Below, in pieces: positions 43,490 to 52,187 of a stretch of 64,000 nucleotides of DNA. A model generated the notes under the pieces. That model was not told the DNA's origin. It made no database searches and saw only the letters and a program-made list of their open reading frames with translations. The stretch lies in contig NZ_SZUU01000002.1 of the NCBI RefSeq assembly GCF_019583405.1, positions 1 through 64,000 on the forward strand. The letters run 5' to 3'. Numbering within the stretch: position 1 is the first letter of the stretch; each line of letters begins with the position of its first letter. The position numbers and the translations under genes were made by a program. The DNA comes from Bacteroides fragilis (GTDB lineage: Bacteria > Bacteroidota > Bacteroidia > Bacteroidales > Bacteroidaceae).

Positions 43490-44325
43490 CTAACTTTTTT
43501 TACTAAAAACCTCAGAAAAGGAGCTATTCTAAATATAACTTGAAAAAATATACGAATATCATTTTTTATTATTATCTTGTATATTACCAATGAATATTTA
43601 TATACAAAGTACTTATTAATATGTTTATATAATGTGTTTTTTTGCCTCAGATACTCTACTGGGAAACTATTAATCATTATAGACAAGCCTGCATTGTGTT
43701 TCCTATAAACAGACATTATATCTTTGAAGAAGAAGACCTTTCCTTTCTTTATTAATACAATCTGCAAAACTAAATCACCATTAATAACATTATTTGCCCA
43801 AATAGGCCATTCATACAATTCCTTTCTAAAAACAATACTAGCAGTAGGTACACACCAATTTGATAGAATCTCTTTTATACATAGTTCAGTACTCTTTTCC
43901 TTTTTTAGAAACTGATATTGTAAATTCGAATCTGTATATACAACCAAAGCATTGTGAGCACAAAGTGAATAAGAAGGATTATTCTCTAAAAAATCAACTT
44001 GCTGTTGTAGTTTTAAAGGATTGATCCAATAGTCATCTCCTTCACATATTGCAATATATTTCCCTCGAGCCTTATTTATCAAACTCCCCCAAACATTAAC
44101 ACCTTTTGAGTATTGATTTTCTTTTTGAAAGATCGGATAAATTAAATTTGGATATTTATCCACATATCTTTGTATAATCAGAGGCGTGTGATCAATAGAG
44201 GCATCATCATGTATAATAATTTCTATTTTGAAATTACATTGTTGTACCAAAAATCCGTCTATAGCTTTGTCAATAAACTCCTCATGATTATAAGCCGTAC
44301 AAATAATAGACAACATTACTTCCAT
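43486..44325 (-). CDS. Glycosyltransferase family 2
   Basis: A 279-residue GT-A transferase: LSIICTAYNHEEFIDKAIDG then EIIIHDDASIDHTPLIIQ (first D-D-A-S) and AICEGDDYWINPLKLQQQ (E-G-D-D), both typical of GT2. A C-terminal amphipathic stretch may contact the membrane. AT-rich. The ATG at 44325 overlaps the aminotransferase by 10 bp; MLSI at 44316 is an alternative start. Confidence 0.8.
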   Translation of the reverse strand: MEVMLSIICTAYNHEEFIDKAIDGFLVQQCNFKIEIIIHDDASIDHTPLIIQRYVDKYPNLIYPIFQKENQYSKGVNVWGSLINKARGKYIAICEGDDYWINPLKLQQQVDFLENNPSYSLCAHNALVVYTDSNLQYQFLKKEKSTELCIKEILSNWCVPTASIVFRKELYEWPIWANNVINGDLVLQIVLIKKGKVFFFKDIMSVYRKHNAGLSIMINSFPVEYLRQKNTLYKHINKYFVYKYSLVIYKIIIKNDIRIFFQVIFRIAPFLRFLVKKVR

Positions 44326-45431
44326 CGAGCAACAAAATTTAAGATAATATCAACATCTTGATTTGTTAAGTTATGATGCATTGGCAGACATATCACACTA
44401 TCTGCCATCTTCACTGCTACTGGTAAGTTCTCCCTTTTAGCGGATTCCAATCCACGATAAGTGGAAAACTCACTTATTAACGGATAAAAATATCTTCTGC
44501 CGAGTACGTCACTCTCTTTCAACTTGAAGTAAAGTTCATCACGGGTCAGACCATATTCCTCAGCATTTATAAAAATAGGAAAATAAGAATAGTTGTGACG
44601 GACACCGGGTATATCCTCCATGAAACGGATACCGGGGATATCTTTCAAAGCATCACGATATTGAACGGCAACTTTACGACGAGCCTCAATGGCGGAATCA
44701 ACTTGTTTCAAATTCAATAGTCCATAAGCGGAACGAACTTCATCCATCTTACCATTAATGCCAGGAGCAACAATAGTCGTTTCACCGGCAAAGCCAAAAT
44801 TCTTCAGATAATCAATGCGTTTCTTGGTCTGTTCGTCGTGACAGACCAGAGCTCCACCTTCAATCGTATTATAGACCTTCGTAGCATGAAAACTCAGAGT
44901 GGACATATCACCGGATTCAAGTATTGACTTGCCGTTTACCTCTACACCAAATGCATGGGCAGCGTCATAAATGACCTTCAAACCATATTTATCCGCAATC
45001 TCTTGAATACGAACCGTGTCACAAGGTTTGCCATAGACATGCACAGGCATGATAGCAGTCGTCTTGGGAGTAATAGCAGCCTCTATTTTTCCAGGATCCA
45101 GATTGCAGGTTACAGGATCAATATCTACAAACACCGGCTTAATCCCGTTCCACCACAGAGAATGGGTAGTGGCAACAAAACTATAAGGAGTCGTAATTAC
45201 TTCACCGGTTATACGTAATGCTTGTAAGGCACACATTAAAGGAAGTGTACCATTAGTAAAAAGACTTATATAAGGTACCTTTAAATACTCACATAAAGCC
45301 TGCTCCAACTTCTGATGATAATGACCATTATTAGTGAGCCATTTACGATCCCAGATATCCTCAAGATAAGGAATAAAGTCATCCAAGGAAGGAAGAAGTG
45401 GAGAAGTAACCGTGATTAGTTTTTCATCCAT
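44316..45431 (-). CDS. DegT/VioA-like sugar aminotransferase
   Basis: A 371-residue PLP-dependent aminotransferase of nucleotide sugars. The PLP lysine is in SFHATKVYNTIEGGALV, the ring Asp in VIYDAAHAFGVEVNG. It resembles enzymes converting dTDP-4-keto-6-deoxyglucose to a 4-amino sugar (VioA/WecE/FdtB type). rfbA in the same operon makes the dTDP-glucose precursor, while the dTDP-glucose 4,6-dehydratase is not in the window. So a dTDP-Qui4N or Fuc4N type product is possible, but a UDP-sugar substrate is not excluded. GC content is closer to the chromosome average than in the following glycosyltransferases. Confidence 0.78.
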   Translation of the reverse strand: MDEKLITVTSPLLPSLDDFIPYLEDIWDRKWLTNNGHYHQKLEQALCEYLKVPYISLFTNGTLPLMCALQALRITGEVITTPYSFVATTHSLWWNGIKPVFVDIDPVTCNLDPGKIEAAITPKTTAIMPVHVYGKPCDTVRIQEIADKYGLKVIYDAAHAFGVEVNGKSILESGDMSTLSFHATKVYNTIEGGALVCHDEQTKKRIDYLKNFGFAGETTIVAPGINGKMDEVRSAYGLLNLKQVDSAIEARRKVAVQYRDALKDIPGIRFMEDIPGVRHNYSYFPIFINAEEYGLTRDELYFKLKESDVLGRRYFYPLISEFSTYRGLESAKRENLPVAVKMADSVICLPMHHNLTNQDVDIILNFVARWK

Positions 45432-45443
45432 CTTAATATTATA

Positions 45444-46889
45444 TTACTTTTTTTGAACACAAGAGAGTATGAGCTGTTTGATTTCAAGATATTCCTCCAG
45501 ATTCAACTTTTCATATACAAGAAAAGACAACAAAAGACCTGAAAAGCATTGCAAGGGGAGCATGACATATATTGAAATATCAAGAAAAGAAATAATCCAC
45601 ATGACAAAAGCGACAGACAATGAAACAGCGAACGTCGGAAATACATCTTTGATCTGATCTATTGTAGGATACCGGATTAAACCGGCAGAATAATAACTAT
45701 TCAGAAAATAAGCTATAAAGGAGATTAAGACACTGCCCCACAACATATATTCTATACCATACATGATACCAAGAAAAATGGGAATGACCGCTATTATTTT
45801 TTTTATGATTTCTAACTTGAGAAACAGATCAGACCGACCCTTCACCTGCAAAATATTCAAATTAATGGCATGAAGAGGATATAACATTCCGGCAAAACAA
45901 ATGATCTGAAGATAAGAGACTGACACCAGCCATTTCTCACCGATTAATAACAGTATCAACGGCTTAGCCACAGCCGCCAGACCAAGCATACAGGCAAAAG
46001 AGATCAGCATGGTAACCTTTATCACACGGCGGTAAGCTTCACGCAAACGTTCCGGTTCATCCTGGATGGAGCTCAGAACGGGATAGCTGACACGCTGTAC
46101 CACGCTAGTCAGATTACTGGAAAAAATTGTATTAAACTGCTCGGCACGTGTATATTGGCCCAACTGGGCGGAACTATAAAAACGTCCGATAACGATATAG
46201 TAGATGTTCTTGTAAAGCGTATCGAGTAAACCCGACAACAGTAATTTTGAGCCAAAGCCGAAAAGGCATTTAAAACTATCTGCGGAGAACTCACACACCG
46301 GACGCCAAGCACTGTAAAGCCAGAGGAAAACGGTATTTAATAACTGCCGGGAGACCTGTTGTCCAACCAAACTCCAGACACCGTAGCCATAGCAAGCCAT
46401 CACGATGCCAATTCCACCACTGGATAAAGAAGCTATCAAAGAGATTTTGGTTTGTGTTCTAAAATCAATCTCCCGCACCATAATAGTGCGTTGAATGATA
46501 CCTAAAGAATTAATGATTAGAACAAGGCCTATAACTCTTGTAACAGGAATCAATATAGGTTCATTAAAAAAAGAACTGATAGAAGGGGCACAAAAATAAA
46601 GAAGGACATATAGGATGACACCAACCACCAGATTAAAAAAAAAGACTGTGTTATAATCAATACGCTTTATATCCGTTTTGCGAATTAACGCATTGGAGAA
46701 TCCACTGTCAATAATAGAATTCGAAATAGCGATAAAGATGGCAATCATAGCCATAATGCCATATTCTGCAGGAGTAAGCAAACGCGCAAGTACCAATCCG
46801 ACCAGAAATGAAACACCGGAACTGGAGATGTTATCAGCAAAACTCCATCCCACTCCCTTAACCGTTTTATGCTTTAAGGATTCGCTCAC
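45444..46889 (-). CDS. wzx: Wzx-like repeat-unit flippase (MOP superfamily)
   Basis: A 481-residue membrane protein with 12-14 predicted helices, e.g. [22 protein letters not shown] at the N-terminus and GIAMACYGYG-type segments. It belongs to the lipopolysaccharide/teichoic acid exporter group of MOP flippases that move lipid-linked repeats across the inner membrane. It overlaps rfbA by 4 bp. Intact Wzx and Wzy imply a Wzx/Wzy-dependent pathway. Confidence 0.88.
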   Translation of the reverse strand: MSESLKHKTVKGVGWSFADNISSSGVSFLVGLVLARLLTPAEYGIMAMIAIFIAISNSIIDSGFSNALIRKTDIKRIDYNTVFFFNLVVGVILYVLLYFCAPSISSFFNEPILIPVTRVIGLVLIINSLGIIQRTIMVREIDFRTQTKISLIASLSSGGIGIVMACYGYGVWSLVGQQVSRQLLNTVFLWLYSAWRPVCEFSADSFKCLFGFGSKLLLSGLLDTLYKNIYYIVIGRFYSSAQLGQYTRAEQFNTIFSSNLTSVVQRVSYPVLSSIQDEPERLREAYRRVIKVTMLISFACMLGLAAVAKPLILLLIGEKWLVSVSYLQIICFAGMLYPLHAINLNILQVKGRSDLFLKLEIIKKIIAVIPIFLGIMYGIEYMLWGSVLISFIAYFLNSYYSAGLIRYPTIDQIKDVFPTFAVSLSVAFVMWIISFLDISIYVMLPLQCFSGLLLSFLVYEKLNLEEYLEIKQLILSCVQKK

Positions 46890-47773
46890 CCTTCTATCTC
46901 TTTTATTACTTTCAATAAATACTTTCCATACTGATTCTTCAGCATAGGATAAGCTAGTTCACGTAACTTCTTTGAATCAATCCAGCCCTGACGGAAAGCA
47001 ATACCTTCCAAACAAGCTATTTTTAGGCCTTGACGCTTCTCTATTACTTCTATAAAGGTGCTTGCCTCGGATAAAGAATCATGGGTACCTGTATCAAGCC
47101 AAGCAAAGCCACGTCCTAATACCTGAACTTTCAGATCCTGAGAAAACAGAAATTGCTGATTTACACTGGTGATTTCCAGTTCTCCACGGGAAGAAGGCTT
47201 GATCTGTTTTGCGATCTCAACAACCCTATTGGGATAAAAGTAAAGTCCAACAACCGCATAATTAGATTTAGGAGTATCAGGTTTCTCCTCAAGGCTGAGG
47301 ACATTCCCATCCCTATCAAACTCAGCCACCCCATAGCGTTCCGGATCTTCAACCCAATAGCCAAAAACCGTAGCCTTATTTTGTAATTCTGCGGATACTA
47401 CAGCTTCCTTCAACATCTTAGTAAAAAAGCTACCATAAAAGATATTATCGCCAAGAACCAGGCATACAGAATCATTGCCTATAAACTTCTCACCAATAAT
47501 AAATGCCTGTGCCAAGCCGTCGGGAGAAGGTTGCTCGGCGTACTCAAAACGTACTCCAAAGTCAGAGCCGTCACCTAGCAAACGTTGAAAGCCGGGTAAA
47601 TCGTATGGAGTGGAAATAATCAATATTTCACGAATCCCCGCCAACATGAGTACAGAGATAGGATAATAGATCATCGGCTTATCAAATATCGGAAGCAACT
47701 GCTTACTGACTCCTTTGGTGATCGGATATAAGCGAGTGCCGGAACCACCGGCCAAAACAATACCTTTCATCAA
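46886..47773 (-). CDS. rfbA: Glucose-1-phosphate thymidylyltransferase
   Basis: A 295-residue nucleotidyltransferase giving dTDP-glucose. It opens with [19 protein letters not shown] and has [28 protein letters not shown] and the dTTP-binding surroundings. The full family length is reached. RfbB/C/D are missing here, as commonly seen in B. fragilis capsule loci, where they lie elsewhere. It is the first biosynthetic gene after upxZ. Confidence 0.93.
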   Translation of the reverse strand: MMKGIVLAGGSGTRLYPITKGVSKQLLPIFDKPMIYYPISVLMLAGIREILIISTPYDLPGFQRLLGDGSDFGVRFEYAEQPSPDGLAQAFIIGEKFIGNDSVCLVLGDNIFYGSFFTKMLKEAVVSAELQNKATVFGYWVEDPERYGVAEFDRDGNVLSLEEKPDTPKSNYAVVGLYFYPNRVVEIAKQIKPSSRGELEITSVNQQFLFSQDLKVQVLGRGFAWLDTGTHDSLSEASTFIEVIEKRQGLKIACLEGIAFRQGWIDSKKLRELAYPMLKNQYGKYLLKVIKEIEG

Positions 47774-47820
47774 TATACTTATTAAAATTAAATTACTATA
47801 CCGAAATCACTCCACCGGAA

Positions 47821-48303
47821 TCATTCCACCTCACTCCAAGGATACGGATTCTCTTGCACATCCTTCAGACGTTCCATCACCTCACGCTCCTCTTCTGACA
47901 ACTCCCTGTCCTGCCACGTATCAATGATGGCCTGAGCTTCCCGAGCCAATTCCTCGTCGAAAACTTCTCCGTAACAATAAACTAACAGTTGGACTTTCAA
48001 CAGGGAGGCAGGCAGATGCTCCAATACATCCCAGCAACGATCCAGAATATGCTGAATGCGTTCCTCCTTGTCACCGTTATTATAGAGAGTCGCATTATAT
48101 CCCATCAGGAGCGACAGACACAACCGGGCCTCTTCTTCATGACTATTGCCATGCTTGTCGTACAAGGCATTAGCCTGAGAAAAAACATCACGATTCAGAC
48201 GGGTGAATTGATCACTGTAGATCGGCCGACCGTCCATGCCTAAGTAGCAAAGTTCATGGGCAGAAGCATAAAGGGCGGAGATTTCGGATTCTAAATAGTT
48301 CAT
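47821..48303 (-). CDS. upxZ: UpxZ capsule-locus regulator
   Basis: A 160-residue, highly acidic, alpha-helical protein with MNYLESEISALYASAHELCYLGM at the start, typical of the UpxZ family of Bacteroides. UpxZ proteins inhibit the UpxY antitermination factors of other capsule loci so that one capsule is expressed at a time. It directly follows upxY (11 bp). No DNA-binding motif is visible. Recognition rests on the family N-terminus and the invariable upxY-upxZ order. Confidence 0.9.
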   Translation of the reverse strand: MNYLESEISALYASAHELCYLGMDGRPIYSDQFTRLNRDVFSQANALYDKHGNSHEEEARLCLSLLMGYNATLYNNGDKEERIQHILDRCWDVLEHLPASLLKVQLLVYCYGEVFDEELAREAQAIIDTWQDRELSEEEREVMERLKDVQENPYPWSEVE

Positions 48304-48314
48304 ATCTTGTTATG

Positions 48315-48953
48315 TTATTTTTCGATGACAGGTTCGACCAATGAAGGATGGACAAAAGTGGTGGCGACAGCCATGACTCCTTCGATGGTGACTACGACAC
48401 GACGGTCATTGCGGACACGGACAAACTCGCCCTCCACCCCCTCGAAAAGGCCTCCGGTGATACGCACACGGGTACCCTTGCGGATGTTCAACTCAGAAGG
48501 TTCGAAATAAAGCAGGGATTCATCATAATTCGCAGAGACAGCCATGAAATTACGCATTTGGGAATCAGGAACGATGATGGGACGATGGTATTCACGATCC
48601 ATAATGTAACGGATAGGAAGCGTGGTGCACTTGCTTTCTTTGATGGCATCGATACAACTACGCGAGGAACGGACAAAAACCAGATTATGGACCGCAGGAA
48701 CAAGCTTACGGACCCGACGCTCGTTTTTAATGGTATATTCGTAGTGCATGGGGATGAAATTCTCGATCCCCTCCGAATTGAGGTACTCCTGCAAAGCCAG
48801 TTCACGCCCGTAAGTGATACGCAAGGCATACCAGTTCAAAGCGGAAGAAGACAGGAGGGATTGAGAACGCTCCATCGAAGATTCGATAGATGCGGATGTT
48901 GTCATGTCGTTCACGTCAGGATGTTCTTTGGGGACACCGGAGTAGCGAAGCAT
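48315..48953 (-). CDS. upxY: UpxY NusG-like transcription antiterminator
   Basis: A 212-residue NusG-specialised paralogue. The NGN domain starts with NWYALRITYGRELALQEYL and contains PAVHNLVFVRSSRSC; the C-terminal KOW domain has RKGTRVRITGGLFEGVEGEF. UpxY prevents early termination in the operon leader of its own capsule locus. The first ATG is used; an internal MTTSASIESS start 16 codons later would match the usual N-terminus of family members. It is the first gene of the operon, downstream (leftward) of the invertible promoter region. Confidence 0.92.
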   Translation of the reverse strand: MLRYSGVPKEHPDVNDMTTSASIESSMERSQSLLSSSALNWYALRITYGRELALQEYLNSEGIENFIPMHYEYTIKNERRVRKLVPAVHNLVFVRSSRSCIDAIKESKCTTLPIRYIMDREYHRPIIVPDSQMRNFMAVSANYDESLLYFEPSELNIRKGTRVRITGGLFEGVEGEFVRVRNDRRVVVTIEGVMAVATTFVHPSLVEPVIEK

Positions 48954-49099
48954 ACCTCCCGGTCAAGTTATGTAATGCGGATTTTAATGAAAAATTCAGT
49001 GCATCCATGTTATTTAATGACCCTCCACTATCACAGAAGGAGAGGCAGAAAATAGTTATTTATTATAATAGCTTTTAAACGAGGGTATTGAAAACAAAA

Positions 49100-49336
49100 A
49101 GTGTTTCAATAGACGTTCGTTTAAAAACACATGATTTTTGTATATAAATCAGAAGAGAACAGAAAACAAAATCAGACAGATAATAAACTGTTTTTTGTTA
49201 ATTCATAAATACCTGTGGTTTAAGATATTGGGATAACAATCAAAAGAAGAAAATCATTTTTTTTATTAAACATTTTGTAGTTCTAAAAATACCCCCTATC
49301 TTTGCGTTCAATTAAACGAACGTCTATTGAAACACT
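49100..49336. promoter_or_regulatory. Invertible promoter region of the capsule operon
   Basis: Two perfect 25-bp inverted repeats, 49100-49124 and 49312-49336, flank a 187-bp segment. Each repeat holds AGACGTTCGT (or its complement), which fits the ARACGTWCGT motif recognised by the Mpi serine recombinase of B. fragilis at capsule promoters. The promoter inside (49274-49304) points to the right, away from upxY, so this sequence shows the locus OFF. No recombinase gene is in the window, in keeping with control by a distant master invertase. Confidence 0.93.
49274..49304 (+). promoter_or_regulatory. Capsule promoter, OFF orientation
   Basis: TTTG (49274-49277), then 19 bp, then TATCTTTG (49297-49304): an exact match to the Bacteroides consensus TTTG-N19/21-TAnnTTTG. 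It would start transcription near 49311, at the inner edge of the right repeat, and read rightward. After inversion it would read through upxY. Confidence 0.88.
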
Positions 49337-49416
49337 CACATTTTCACCCAATATAATACTATATATCAAATAATTATCTAATCAGAAGGTTCATTTTCTC
49401 TTTAATTCCATCTTTA

Positions 49417-49448
49417 CTTGCCTACCGATAGATTCCTTTCTACCTTTG
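49417..49448 (+). promoter_or_regulatory. Candidate promoter of the frameshifted gene
   Basis: CTTG (49417-49420), 20 bp, TACCTTTG (49441-49448): an exact -7 element with a one-base-off -33 element. It sits 45 bp before the ATG at 49493. Confidence 0.5.
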
Positions 49449-49492
49449 CCACAAATTAACAACATTTAGTTATTAACAAAATAAAAGAAATT

Positions 49493-49892
49493 ATGGACAA
49501 AGAAAAAGGATTATTTCAAGCCGTAGACAAAAGTGTAAAAAAACGCTATTAGCAAAACGCAATCAACTATTACATAACCAGTTAAAGAAACAAGAGGCAG
49601 AAAGAAAGGAATACCGATACGTGGAATTACTTCGCACAAAGCAGAGCTTATCAAAGCGTTGATAGAATCCTACATAGAGGATGCGAACATACAAAATATC
49701 AATACATGTCAGGCTTCACTCGCACGCTACATCAATGAAAAAAGACTAATCGGAAATATTAAAAACGGAGTATTTAAACCATTATCCATCAGTTCAATAT
49801 TAGTCTATATCAGCAGCATTTGGGAAGAAATGGAAAAAGACAAACCGCACAAAGCCATCATCCGCAAAAATACGCACAATGAATTATCATAA
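49493..49892 (+). pseudogene. Frameshifted gene encoding a helical, charged protein
   Basis: Read in one frame the gene starts MDKEKGLFQAVDKSVKK and stops after 19 codons (stop 49550-49552). In the next frame, entered at a 7-A run at 49537-49543, it continues LLAKRNQLLHNQLKKQEAER and EYRYVELLRT. In a third frame, entered near 49640, it continues KAELIKALIESYIEDANIQ and runs to 49892. Joined across two frameshifts it gives one coherent protein of about 130 residues, mostly charged helices, ending HKAIIRKNTHNELS. I do not recognise the family. It lies directly downstream of the OFF-oriented capsule promoter and has its own promoter-like site. A sequencing error at the poly-A run is the alternative to genuine decay for the first shift. 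Confidence 0.6.
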
Positions 49893-49959
49893 TCCGCCTT
49901 ACATGAAACGTCCCCTATCTTCGTAGCGATAACATTTTATCAACTTAAAAAATATACGT

Positions 49960-50307
49960 ATGAAACGGAAAAAAAGACCGGCATCACAAAGTGAAGCCAT
50001 GAAACTGAGATGGAAGAGACGGATTGTCTTTGAGAAAGGATATACCGAGCAGTGTGCCGAATGGATGGCGGAACGCCTGGAAGAATTAACAGACCACTTG
50101 CAATACGGGCACGCAGCTATTGCTTATCAGAAGCAGAACGGAGATTTCAAACTGGTGAAAGCGACACTGATCTACTATGAAGCGGAATTCCACAAGAAGT
50201 ATGATCCCACAAAAATAGAAGGCGCAGTAGTCTACTGGAATGTGGACGAACAGCGATGGACAACATTCCAGGTGGAGAACTTCATGGAGTGGAGACCGAT
50301 CGTATAG
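49960..50307 (+). CDS. DUF2693-like small SH3-barrel protein
   Basis: A 115-residue protein with a basic N-terminus (KRKKRPASQSEAMKLRWKR), a helix with YTEQCAEWMAERLEELTDHL, and a C-terminal beta-rich part (FKLVKATLIYYEAEFHKKYD, EGAVVYWNVDEQRW, TTFQVENFMEWRPIV). This pattern resembles the Bacteroides DUF2693 family, described as SH3-fold proteins and often near mobile or accessory genes; the function is unknown. The match is from memory of the family, not a search. Confidence 0.7.
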   Translation: MKRKKRPASQSEAMKLRWKRRIVFEKGYTEQCAEWMAERLEELTDHLQYGHAAIAYQKQNGDFKLVKATLIYYEAEFHKKYDPTKIEGAVVYWNVDEQRWTTFQVENFMEWRPIV

Positions 50308-50310
50308 GGC

Positions 50311-50404
50311 GCCACCACAGATTACACAGATTTTCACAAATGAATTATTTCTATTTTGAGGAATCAGGAGAAAACGTCTTTGGGAATCCGGTGTAATTTG
50401 TGGT
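50311..50404. repeat. Dispersed palindromic repeat, copy A
   Basis: The interval starts with ACCACAGATTACACAGATTT (from 50314) and ends with GTGTAATTTGTGGT (50391-50404), which pair imperfectly as an inverted repeat. The same arms occur in the element at 54211-54310, so this is one family of intergenic repeats. Copy A has diverged more in its right arm and shows no flanking direct repeat. Confidence 0.65.
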
Positions 50405-50447
50405 AAATATCTTATTGAAAGTACAAACAACTAATCTAAAAAACAAT

Positions 50448-51341
50448 ATGGCAATAGCATATGACGGGATCAACTATTTCCCGGTGGGCGTAAACTTCAT
50501 GGAAGAGAACGCAATGGAAGTGATAGAGGCAAAATACGGAATAAAAGGGTTGGCAATTGTGCTGAAACTGATGTGCAAGATTTACAAGGAGGGATACTAC
50601 ATACGGTGGGATGAAGAACAGTGCCTGATTTTCGCAAACAAGGCAGGGAGAGAGGTGCAAGCAGAAGAGGTGAAGGGGATCATCAAAATTCTGTTCATCA
50701 AAGGAATACTGGACGAAAACAGTTATCAGGAAAACGGAATACTGACTTCGGAAAGCATACAGAAGGTATGGCTGGAAGCTACGAAGCGGAGAAAGCGAGA
50801 GCTGTCGGAGCTCCCCTACCTGATGGTGAGACCGGAAAAGGAAAGCGGCAAACCGGACAATGCATCCACACAACAGGAAATTGAACGACCCAAGCCGCTT
50901 AAAGAAGGAAAAGTAGCTGTCGGTACAGGAGATGTAGCCGTTAGCCCGGGAAATGTAGTACACGATGTAGCCGTTAACGCAAAAAATGCATGCAATTCCG
51001 GACAAAGTAAAGTAAAGGAAAGTAAAGCAAAGGAAAATAAAGAATTACCCCCCTCAGCTCCCCCCAAGGGGAAGGAGGAAGAAAGGATGGAGGATTCTGC
51101 TTCTCTCCCGATACCGGGATACGCTTTCAATACGATGACGCACAATTATCCGGGACTGACGGATACGCTCCAAAGATTGGGGATCAACGAGGTAAGCGAG
51201 GTAAATGCCATTCTCAGGCTGTCGGACTATGGAAGAAAGGGAACGACGGTGTGGCGGCTGATTGCCAACACTTGCTGGAGCGATATAGGGGCTAAAGGAA
51301 GATATCTGATAGCGGCGCTAAATAAGACAAAAAGGAAATAA
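50448..51341 (+). CDS. DUF4373 (Lin1244/Lin1753-like) domain protein
   Basis: A 297-residue protein with an N-terminal DUF4373 domain: GINYFPVGVNFMEENAMEVI then EAKYGIKGLAIVLKLMCKIY and GYYIRWDEEQCLIFANKAG. Its members are found in phage and plasmid-like contexts, probably in replication. The middle is a low-complexity Lys/Glu/Ser/Pro linker (residues 150-230). The C-terminal part (YNFPGLTDTLQRLGINEV-like) resembles a small helical domain. The ATG at 50448 (MAIAYDG) is preferred over the upstream 50400 start. It is likely part of a mobile remnant. Confidence 0.75.
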   Translation: MAIAYDGINYFPVGVNFMEENAMEVIEAKYGIKGLAIVLKLMCKIYKEGYYIRWDEEQCLIFANKAGREVQAEEVKGIIKILFIKGILDENSYQENGILTSESIQKVWLEATKRRKRELSELPYLMVRPEKESGKPDNASTQQEIERPKPLKEGKVAVGTGDVAVSPGNVVHDVAVNAKNACNSGQSKVKESKAKENKELPPSAPPKGKEEERMEDSASLPIPGYAFNTMTHNYPGLTDTLQRLGINEVSEVNAILRLSDYGRKGTTVWRLIANTCWSDIGAKGRYLIAALNKTKRK

Positions 51342-51778
51342 ACGGATAGTGCAAGTCCCCTGTGTATAGTTGGCAAAAAAGCAAGTATATCGGTTTTAGC
51401 CCGCAGAGACCTTCAGTGAGGCTAAGAAGTAAAGATCAAACTTAACAAACTGAAAAACAAGCTATTCAAAGTACAAAATATCTATCAGTAAAAGCTTTGT
51501 TTTAACACAGAGTTAAAGTTTATTCTTTGGATGCAAATAACAAGTGTTTTAAATGCAAAAGACTTGTTATTTGCACACAAGAATAAAAATGGCCGAGAAA
51601 GGGTGTTAACAATGTTAATAATAAGGATAACAAACTGTATTTACGTACTACTAGATAAGAATACTTTCTTGTATCAGAGAAACCACTCTATTTTAACGAA
51701 ATCTTCCAATCTATATAGTAAAGCGCATAAAGGTTTATTCCATGGTTCAACACAAGTAGAGAATCTAGCCTGAAATCA
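51342..51778. other. 437-bp region without credible gene
   Basis: No convincing coding sequence. It includes the 14-bp inverted repeat listed at 51532-51575. A + strand frame starting at 51531 overlaps that repeat and has unlikely composition, so I do not call it. Confidence 0.4.
51532..51575. repeat. Perfect 14-bp inverted repeat
   Basis: TGCAAATAACAAGT (51532-51545) is exactly complementary to ACTTGTTATTTGCA (51562-51575), with a 16-nt spacer. It is not followed by a T-run. It could be an operator, a hairpin of an unknown RNA, or the border of a small element. Confidence 0.5.
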
Positions 51779-52111
51779 TTAAAAGCTAAAACGGATACCG
51801 GAATTCCAAACCCATTCCCAACGCTTATAAACAACGTTGTACTGATACTCTACCCCTGTTTTTAACTGTAATTTCTTATTAAGGCTATAAGAAAAACCTG
51901 TGCCCACATAATATGGAGTAGCTGTAGTTGGCAATATTACTGTTCGGTTCTTATCAATAGCATAGCCACCATAAACACGATACGCCAAATGGTCTGTAAA
52001 CTTGAACTGTATATCAGTTTTCCTCTTTATCAATACTCGGGGATCCCCTGTGTCTAACTGGGATTTTATAAATAACTGTTTATTGCCATACCGGGAAGCT
52101 GTCTTTTATAT
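51779..52111 (-). pseudogene. Remnant of an outer-membrane beta-barrel protein
   Basis: The frame on the minus strand gives about 108 residues with amphipathic strands ending on Phe: KQLFIKSQLDTGDP, then RKTDIQFKFTDHLAYRVYGG, ATPYYVGTGFSYSLNKKLQL and KTGVEYQYNVVYKRWEW, finishing RFSF. Alternating strands and a terminal aromatic are typical of the last strands of an outer-membrane protein. An in-frame stop lies just upstream, and there is no start codon, signal peptide or N-terminal barrel. It is a C-terminal fragment. Confidence 0.55.
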
Positions 52112-52139
52112 TAATTTATTTTATTTCTTTGGGAAAATG

Positions 52140-52171
52140 TTTCTTTATATGGAACTATTTGCTTATTTTTG
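52140..52171 (+). promoter_or_regulatory. Candidate promoter of the toxin-antitoxin operon
   Basis: TTTC (52140-52143), 20 bp, TATTTTTG (52164-52171): exact TAnnTTTG and a one-off -33 element, 17 bp before the toxin ATG. Confidence 0.5.
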
Positions 52172-52187
52172 CATCAAAATAAAAGTA

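Noticed and set aside
48954..49100. A minus-strand promoter between upxY and the left inverted repeat
   Set aside because: No CAAAnnTA element with a correctly spaced CAAA is present, so no constitutive promoter for the capsule operon is supported there.
50086..50430. A minus-strand frame over the DUF2693-like gene
   Set aside because: The plus-strand gene has family-like sequence and start; the antisense frame is Cys/Phe-rich and incoherent.
51531..51773. 80-residue plus-strand frame in the gene-free stretch after DUF4373
   Set aside because: It starts within the 14-bp inverted repeat and has no family-like features.
51355..52060. TCCCCTGTGT shared at about 51356 and 52043, as possible ends of an insertion sequence
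   Set aside because: The copies are in direct, not inverted, orientation, and the right copy falls in the coding frame of the barrel remnant (LDTGDP).
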